From NCBI GenBank assembly GCA_002842035.1, contig PHBP01000002.1, positions 206,836-270,835 of the forward strand: DNA of 64,000 nt. The letters are read 5' to 3'. The position numbers were made by a program, and so were the translations under genes. Within the stretch, counting starts at the first letter, position 1, and the number at the start of each line of letters is the position of its first letter. Shown here piece after piece: positions 59,121 to 64,000 of the stretch. This stretch comes from Candidatus Cloacimonetes bacterium HGW-Cloacimonetes-2 (lineage in GTDB: Bacteria > Cloacimonadota > Cloacimonadia > Cloacimonadales > Cloacimonadaceae). The notes below the pieces were generated by a model. It was not told the origin of the DNA. It ran no database searches and was given only the letters and a program-made list of their open reading frames with translations.

Positions 59121-60385
59121 TAGTTACCTCTCAGAAGGATAGAAGGCTGATCAGAGATTTGCTTGGAAAAGTCGTTCAGGTTTTCCGATGCTTCCCGCAG
59201 GGATTCCAGTGTCTCATACAAGTTTGACCTACTGCGAATCAAAGTCCTGTCCAGATTGCCTATCAAGCTACCTGCTCTTGCAATAGTGGTACTAAGCTCC
59301 TGCATCAAGCCTCTAGTCTCCAGAGTAGCAAGCTGATCAGACAGACTTGCCACATTAGACAAAATCCTGTCAAACTCGCTTGAGCCTATCAGCTGGTTGA
59401 TCCTCTCCACAGATTGATTCAGATTGACACTTAGCTGAGTAATCTCCCTGGTAGTCGTAAGGATCATCTCGTTGCTGTTTGAGCCCACTGCGTTGATGTT
59501 GTACTGGGTGTCTCTCAAAAGATCGGTTGTCTGGCGATTGATATCATTGATAGCTGTATTCAAGCTTGAAGTGAGAGCCTCCAAATCCCGATTCAGATTC
59601 CCGGTCAGGCTTTGGATGCTATTTTTAGTTGTAAGACCAATGCTATCAAGATTAGTGGTAGCAGCCAGTGATATCTGATCTATGTTTCTTGTAGTCGTAG
59701 TAGTAAGTTCATTCATATTCCGGTTTAGATTCTCGCTGATCTCATCCAGCTTGGTGCTGGCATCGCTGGTAATCTTCACGGCATTGTCTGAAAGCTGAGC
59801 AATGGAATTGATTGTAGTACTTAGGTTATTACGGGTATCCTCGATCAAGAGACTGGACTGTCTGAGGATCTCTGCTATATTGCGGCGATTCTCCTCGTCA
59901 GTAAGAGCTGCCAGATTGGAAGCTATCTGATCCACCTTTTCTGCTATAGACATAGCCCTATCCGCGACATCATCAATAGCAGAGCTACCTGTTTTGATAT
60001 AGGCTTTTGTCTTCAGGAAACTGGCCTCGTTCGTTCCGCCTCTGAGTTCTACTGCTTTGACTCCGGTAATACCAACAAAGACCAGTATAGCCTCAGTATC
60101 TTGCTTGATAGGCGTCCCATGGTCCAAGGATAGAGTCAGGACGATCTTTGTAACATCCCGGGGATTGATCTTGATATCTTCTACTCTGCCGACCTTTATA
60201 CCTTGATAGTTTACCGCTCCACCCACCTGGAGCCCGGCTACTGAGTAGTTCTCGAATTCTACATAGTAGATATCACGCTTTTGGACTAAGCGGTTTCCCG
60301 CAACAAGTGCCACAAACAGAACGATCAGGGTCAGGCCTATCACCATAAATATGCCCAGCCTGATCTTGACTGCTTTGGAGACCAT
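59120..60385 (-). CDS. mlaD: MlaD-like MCE-domain protein with long helical tail
   Basis: 421 residues. One N-terminal membrane anchor (about 9-30), a single MCE domain (about 38-115: YYVEFENYSVAGLQVGGAV, YQGIKVGRVEDIKI, TGVKAVELRGG) and a long Ser/Thr/Asn-rich helical tail (about 130-405) with repeated heptad-like blocks such as NLNRNMNELTTTTTRNID and NLNRDLEALTSSLNTAI. The end QPSILLRGN is the P-x-x-LLRG terminus common in MCE proteins. It should bridge the periplasm like PqiB/YebT-type channels. It starts 11 bp after the UGPase stop. Confidence 0.92.
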   Translation of the reverse strand: MVSKAVKIRLGIFMVIGLTLIVLFVALVAGNRLVQKRDIYYVEFENYSVAGLQVGGAVNYQGIKVGRVEDIKINPRDVTKIVLTLSLDHGTPIKQDTEAILVFVGITGVKAVELRGGTNEASFLKTKAYIKTGSSAIDDVADRAMSIAEKVDQIASNLAALTDEENRRNIAEILRQSSLLIEDTRNNLSTTINSIAQLSDNAVKITSDASTKLDEISENLNRNMNELTTTTTRNIDQISLAATTNLDSIGLTTKNSIQSLTGNLNRDLEALTSSLNTAINDINRQTTDLLRDTQYNINAVGSNSNEMILTTTREITQLSVNLNQSVERINQLIGSSEFDRILSNVASLSDQLATLETRGLMQELSTTIARAGSLIGNLDRTLIRSRSNLYETLESLREASENLNDFSKQISDQPSILLRGN

Positions 60386-60396
60386 CTTATACTCCT

Positions 60397-61755
60397 TTAA
60401 TAGCTGATTTCACCCGTTAGAAATCTATTCTTGATCAGTGTGGGTTGAGACGCTTTGATATGCACTCTCCCCTCACAAACTACCTCATCCCCAAAACTCA
60501 CATCGCCCTCAATCTTTAGCTCTTTGCAGGCATAGAGCGATGGCACGGCAGTGAATCTCGATTGCATCTGCTCCAGTCCCGAGTAATATCTTTCATCCAG
60601 CTCGATCTTTGGCACGACCGATAAGCCACGCTTGAGAATCAGCTGATACTGGTCATTCAGTTCATAAAGGTCAGACCAGATCGTAAGCAGGTCATTGGTC
60701 TTCTTGACGGGGGCAAACCTCTGCCGCGGCACTACAAGCGCTTTGGAATTGTTAAAGACACTGATCGCGGCTCCCATAGCAGTCTCAAGCTGATACACCG
60801 GTGTATCGTCCACGACCTTCGGATTGATGATCAGAGGCAGTGCCAGCATCCCTTCTCCGGAGATCAGCATCCACTGCAACGCCTTTAAATCTATCCAGAG
60901 ATTGTTTGTATTAAAATGCTGATAAAGCCCGATATCCTGAAACTTGTCCAAATCCTCCGGGGGACACTGAGCCACTTCCCTCAGCATCAATTGACCTCTC
61001 TTATCCTCGCAAAGATGCCCGCCTTTCTTGTCAATCTGGCTGCGCTCGCAGACTTCCATCAGAAATTGTACACCGTTTGCTTCCATATAGGCAGGGATAG
61101 CAGTATCGACCGTAGCCCCAAGGTTATCCGAATTAGATACAAAGGCATAGCGATATCCCCGGTCGATCAGCCTGTCCAAGAGATTATTGTTGCTGATTGC
61201 CGCATAGAGATCTCCGTGTCCGGGCGGATTCCAGATCTTATCCTTGTTATCCGCTTCAAAGATCTTCAGATTGTCCTGTCTTACCCGGGGAAACTTGTTC
61301 TGAATAAAGCTAAGTGGCAGATCTTGCTTTGCCAGATCAGGATACTTGGATAGATAGTTCAAGCTATCCGCATCGGTTACAAAGCTATTCATCAATAGGA
61401 GCAGAATATCATATCCAGTTTGCGATCTTAAGGTCAGCACCTGCCTGGTAATGATATCCAGGAAGTTCATATTGCCTTTTACCGGGAGTAGAGACTTTGC
61501 TCTACAGAGCCCCATCGACGTCCCCAAACCCCCATTGAGCTTGATCACCACAGTACTTTTCAAAAGCTCAGCTTTGGCTTTGTCTTTGATATCATCGTAG
61601 GAGACAAGGTTATCTTTGGATGGCGGCACTATCTCAGAATCCGGCATCATACCCTTTTCTCCGGATTCTAGTAATCCGTAATAATGACTGAATGTTCTGA
61701 TTACGGCATCCGGAATTCCTTCCGCCTTCATTGCCTTGGTCAGTTGGCTCAGCAT
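60397..61755 (-). CDS. UTP-glucose-1-phosphate uridylyltransferase (UDPGP family)
   Basis: 452 residues. VVIKLNGGLGTSMGLCRAKSL near 74 is the nucleotide-binding motif of eukaryotic-type UGPases, followed by LLLMNSFVTD near 120, PPGHGDLYAAISNN near 190, FVSNSDNLGATVD near 212 and a C-terminal beta-helix part (LKIEGDVSFGDEVVCEGRV). It makes UDP-glucose, which links to the glycogen operon and envelope glycans. It is unlike bacterial GalU. Operon member, 11 bp after hutU. Confidence 0.92.
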   Translation of the reverse strand: MLSQLTKAMKAEGIPDAVIRTFSHYYGLLESGEKGMMPDSEIVPPSKDNLVSYDDIKDKAKAELLKSTVVIKLNGGLGTSMGLCRAKSLLPVKGNMNFLDIITRQVLTLRSQTGYDILLLLMNSFVTDADSLNYLSKYPDLAKQDLPLSFIQNKFPRVRQDNLKIFEADNKDKIWNPPGHGDLYAAISNNNLLDRLIDRGYRYAFVSNSDNLGATVDTAIPAYMEANGVQFLMEVCERSQIDKKGGHLCEDKRGQLMLREVAQCPPEDLDKFQDIGLYQHFNTNNLWIDLKALQWMLISGEGMLALPLIINPKVVDDTPVYQLETAMGAAISVFNNSKALVVPRQRFAPVKKTNDLLTIWSDLYELNDQYQLILKRGLSVVPKIELDERYYSGLEQMQSRFTAVPSLYACKELKIEGDVSFGDEVVCEGRVHIKASQPTLIKNRFLTGEISY

Positions 61756-61766
61756 AATTAACTCCT

Positions 61767-63761
61767 TCAGGCTGTTATGATGCTATCCAGCCAGTCTTCA
61801 TCGATAGCTTCGGGCTCTGTGATATGCCCATCTTGCTGATGCTTGCGATTCCATTCTTTCACTGTTTCTTCAGCATTGGGGTTCCTTGCCCAGTTACGTC
61901 TGGCAACTCCACCCATTACATCCCAGGAGAGAGCGCTCTTGACGACCTCATCCATCCGGCTACTGCCATCCAGGACTATACCATTACCGCCATTGATTGA
62001 TCTACCGATGCCGACTCCTCCGCCATTTGAGAGTACTACCAGGCTCATACCTCTCGCAATATTGCCGGCAAAGCAGTGAGTAGCCATATCTGCCATCACG
62101 TTTGATCCATCGCGGATATTGGCAGTTTCGCGGAAAGGCGAATCCGTGCCCGAGACATCGTGATGATCTCTTCCGAGCATAACAGGTCCAATCTCACCCT
62201 TGCGCACCATCTCGTTGAATTTGAGCGCTATCCTTACCCTACCCTCTTCATCTGCATAAAGGATACGGGCTTTTGTGCCCACCACCAGCTTGTTATCTTC
62301 CGCAGTGGCAATCCAGTGGTAATTATCCCTATCCATCGCATTACGCTTTGGATCGATCAGCGATTTTGCCATTAGATCTGTCTTGTGCAGATCCTCATCC
62401 CTGCCGGACAGGCAGACCCAACGGAACGGTCCATAACCATAATCAAAACACAGGGGACCCATAATATCTTCCACGTAGGAAGGCCAGATAAAGCCCTCAT
62501 TAGTATTGATTCCATTGGCTGCAATCTCGTTTATTCCGGCATCAAAGACAGATGCCATAAAGCTATTGCCATAATCCCAGAATCTAGCTCCCTTGCCGGT
62601 AAGACGCTTTATCACTTTGTAATGCCTGATCAGCGATTCATCCACTTTGGCATTGAAAGCGGCCTGATCTTTGGCGATCAAAGCTCTCCCCTCAGCAAAG
62701 CTGAGTCCGGCAGGAGTATAACCACCCTCATACACTGCATGACAGGAGGTCTGATCCGAGATCAGCTCCACCTTGATCTCGTGCTGATCAACGTACTCCA
62801 GGAGTTCGACTATGTTTCCGTAATAAGCTATGGAGATGGCTTTTCCGCTAGCCCGGTATTCATCTACCCATCCGAAGATCTCAGAAAGGTCGGATGAAAC
62901 TTTGGAGACCCAGCCCTGGCTGTGCCTGGTCTCAATCCGGCTGTAATCCACCTCTGCTATAATCCCAATTCCTCCGGCGATTTCGACCGCTTTGGACTGA
63001 GCACCGCTCATTCCGCCCAAACCACTGGAGATGTAGAGCACGCCGCTCAAATCCTTATCTTGGGGAATACCCAGATATTTACGTCCGGCATTGAGCAGGG
63101 TGATATAAGTGCCGTGCACTATCCCCTGCGGACCGATATACATCCATCCACCGGCTGTCATTTGTCCATAATTTGCCACGCCCAGGGCAGTAAGTCTCTT
63201 GAAATCATCAGGATTATCCCACTTACCGATCACTAATCCATTGGTAGAAATCACTCTGGGTGCTTCAGGACGCGAGGGAAAGAGCCCGACCGGATGACCG
63301 GATGCCACGACAAGAGTCTGATCCTCACGCATCACCCTCAGATACTTCATAATCAATTGATACTGCATCCAATTTTGGCAAACCTGTCCGGTCTCGCCAT
63401 ACGTTACTAATTCATAAGGATAAAGTGCTATATCAAAATCCAGATTATTATCTATCATTACCTGCATTGCTTTGGCAGCAGTAATCCCCTCGTATTGATC
63501 GAGCGGTTTGCCATAAATCCTGCCTTGAGGACGATAGCGATATCCGTAGATCCTGCCCATCGCTCTGAGCTCATTCAAAAACTCAGGAGCCAGGATCGGA
63601 TGAAGCTCTTTGGGTACATAGCGGAGAGCATTCTTCACAGCCTGCTTGATCTCACCCGGAGATAGATTCAAACCTCTATCCGGTGCTCTGCGGATGCCCG
63701 GCTCAAAAACCGTCTCCGGTGGAAGCACTGCCGATAATCTGTAAATAGTAGGTTCGGACAT
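61767..63761 (-). CDS. hutU: Urocanate hydratase
   Basis: 664 residues, the long form (typical HutU is about 555). NAD-binding SSGLGGMSGAQSKAVEIAGG near 247, YGETGQVCQNWMQY near 125, SGHPVGLFPS near 155 and a late GGGVGIGRSINGG near 595. It converts urocanate to imidazolone propionate in histidine degradation. No other hut gene is in the window. It begins the eight-gene minus-strand operon; an AGAGGTCTGAA precedes the ATG. Confidence 0.95.
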   Translation of the reverse strand: MSEPTIYRLSAVLPPETVFEPGIRRAPDRGLNLSPGEIKQAVKNALRYVPKELHPILAPEFLNELRAMGRIYGYRYRPQGRIYGKPLDQYEGITAAKAMQVMIDNNLDFDIALYPYELVTYGETGQVCQNWMQYQLIMKYLRVMREDQTLVVASGHPVGLFPSRPEAPRVISTNGLVIGKWDNPDDFKRLTALGVANYGQMTAGGWMYIGPQGIVHGTYITLLNAGRKYLGIPQDKDLSGVLYISSGLGGMSGAQSKAVEIAGGIGIIAEVDYSRIETRHSQGWVSKVSSDLSEIFGWVDEYRASGKAISIAYYGNIVELLEYVDQHEIKVELISDQTSCHAVYEGGYTPAGLSFAEGRALIAKDQAAFNAKVDESLIRHYKVIKRLTGKGARFWDYGNSFMASVFDAGINEIAANGINTNEGFIWPSYVEDIMGPLCFDYGYGPFRWVCLSGRDEDLHKTDLMAKSLIDPKRNAMDRDNYHWIATAEDNKLVVGTKARILYADEEGRVRIALKFNEMVRKGEIGPVMLGRDHHDVSGTDSPFRETANIRDGSNVMADMATHCFAGNIARGMSLVVLSNGGGVGIGRSINGGNGIVLDGSSRMDEVVKSALSWDVMGGVARRNWARNPNAEETVKEWNRKHQQDGHITEPEAIDEDWLDSIITA

Positions 63762-63784
63762 TTCAGACCTCTTTATCTATATTT

Positions 63785-63814
63785 TATATATAATTTCAGA
63801 CACTACCAGTCCAA
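63785..63814 (-). promoter_or_regulatory. Candidate promoter of the hutU operon
   Basis: On the minus strand TTGGAC (63814-63809) and TATATA (63790-63785, spacer 18; or 63792-63787, spacer 16). The region is strongly AT-rich. A TTGACA further upstream (near 63832) has no matching -10. Confidence 0.35.
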
Positions 63815-63905
63815 AATTAAACAGGCTAAACTGTCAAGAACTATCTCTATCCCTACCCTCCAAGCTGGTATAGGTATTATATGCCTGCCCCTCGCGAGTG
63901 CTTTT

Positions 63906-64000
63906 TTAGTTCCTTTTGATCAAAACCAGTTTTCTGCTGGCTATCAAGCTCCCATTGTGCTTGAACCTGACCAAGTAGATACCGCTGCCCAGAGGGCGTC
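63906..64000 (-). CDS. C-terminal end of a secreted protein with FlgD/T9SS-like sorting domain (partial)
   Basis: Thirty codons plus a stop enter from the right window edge: PLGSGIYLVRFKHNG and SRKLVLIKRN before TAA at 63908-63906. The SG-x-Y-L-V-R-F then K-L-V-L-I-K pattern is the last two strands of the sorting domain also seen at the end of the 7884-10748 peptidase. The rest of the protein is outside the window. Between it and hutU lie 144 bp without a clear terminator. Confidence 0.8.
   Translation of the reverse strand, partial: RPLGSGIYLVRFKHNGSLIASRKLVLIKRN

Overview
The window looks like chromosomal DNA from a Gram-negative, probably anaerobic bacterium related to Candidatus Cloacimonadota. 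This is inferred from gene content, not from a search. The pointers are: secreted proteins ending in a FlgD/T9SS-like C-terminal sorting domain (M14 peptidase at 7884-10748 and the cut gene at 63906-64000), a type I dockerin in that peptidase, a probable tungsten aldehyde:ferredoxin oxidoreductase with a four-cluster ferredoxin, ThyX-type thymidylate synthesis, an MCE lipid-transport operon, and SecDF, lipoproteins and an outer-membrane barrel that imply two membranes. No phage, insertion sequence, CRISPR array or defence island was found.

Layout. 1-5194 (minus): a glycogen/alpha-glucan operon (debranching enzyme, GT4 glycosyltransferase, GH57 glycosidase) followed by a sigma-54 activator cut by the window edge. 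5342-13792: secreted and envelope proteins (C39-like peptidase, an unknown secreted protein, a large M14 carboxypeptidase, DUF192 lipoprotein, divergent polysaccharide deacetylase, a barrel-like porin) with the SRP RNA gene. 14031-18735: tRNA-Ala(GGC), transketolase, ferredoxin and aldehyde oxidoreductase. 18796-20459 (minus): a thiol/redox operon (glutaredoxin, MarR, OsmC, thioredoxin-like lipoprotein), divergent from radA. 22166-36770: fourteen plus-strand genes with almost no gaps (PgpH, YbeY, CNNM/CorC, DUF3108-like, VanZ, MlaF-like ATPase, Gx transporter, PBP1A, GT2, GlmU-like, PSP1, RlmN, DeoC, tandem ThyX), followed by tRNA-Arg(CCG) and an ABC-F ATPase 11 nt behind it. 39091-46288 (minus): SecDF, DUF3467, a Dna2-like nuclease-helicase and FtsY. 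46385-50314 (plus): a membrane protein, TrmB, GAF/HD-GYP and Dus. 50627-53973: YdeI-like protein, acetyltransferase and HtpG behind a CIRCE-like element. 53970-63761 (minus): one tight operon of urocanate hydratase, UGPase, an MCE lipid-transport system (MCE protein, lipoprotein fused to a predicted barrel, STAS-MlaE, MlaF), DHFR and a GPP34 (GOLPH3-like) protein.

Two observations stand out. The MCE operon carries a 727-residue protein that joins a PqiC-type auxiliary lipoprotein domain to a C-terminal outer-membrane-barrel-like region, so inner-membrane engine, periplasmic MCE and outer-membrane end may all be encoded by four consecutive genes. Four otherwise unrelated intergenic gaps (near 6.6, 22.0, 38.8 and 50.4 kb) hold copies of one repeat built from four or five tandem 11-bp units of the type TWCAAGCAGGA, flanked by conserved sequence and, in three copies, by a palindrome-rich tail.
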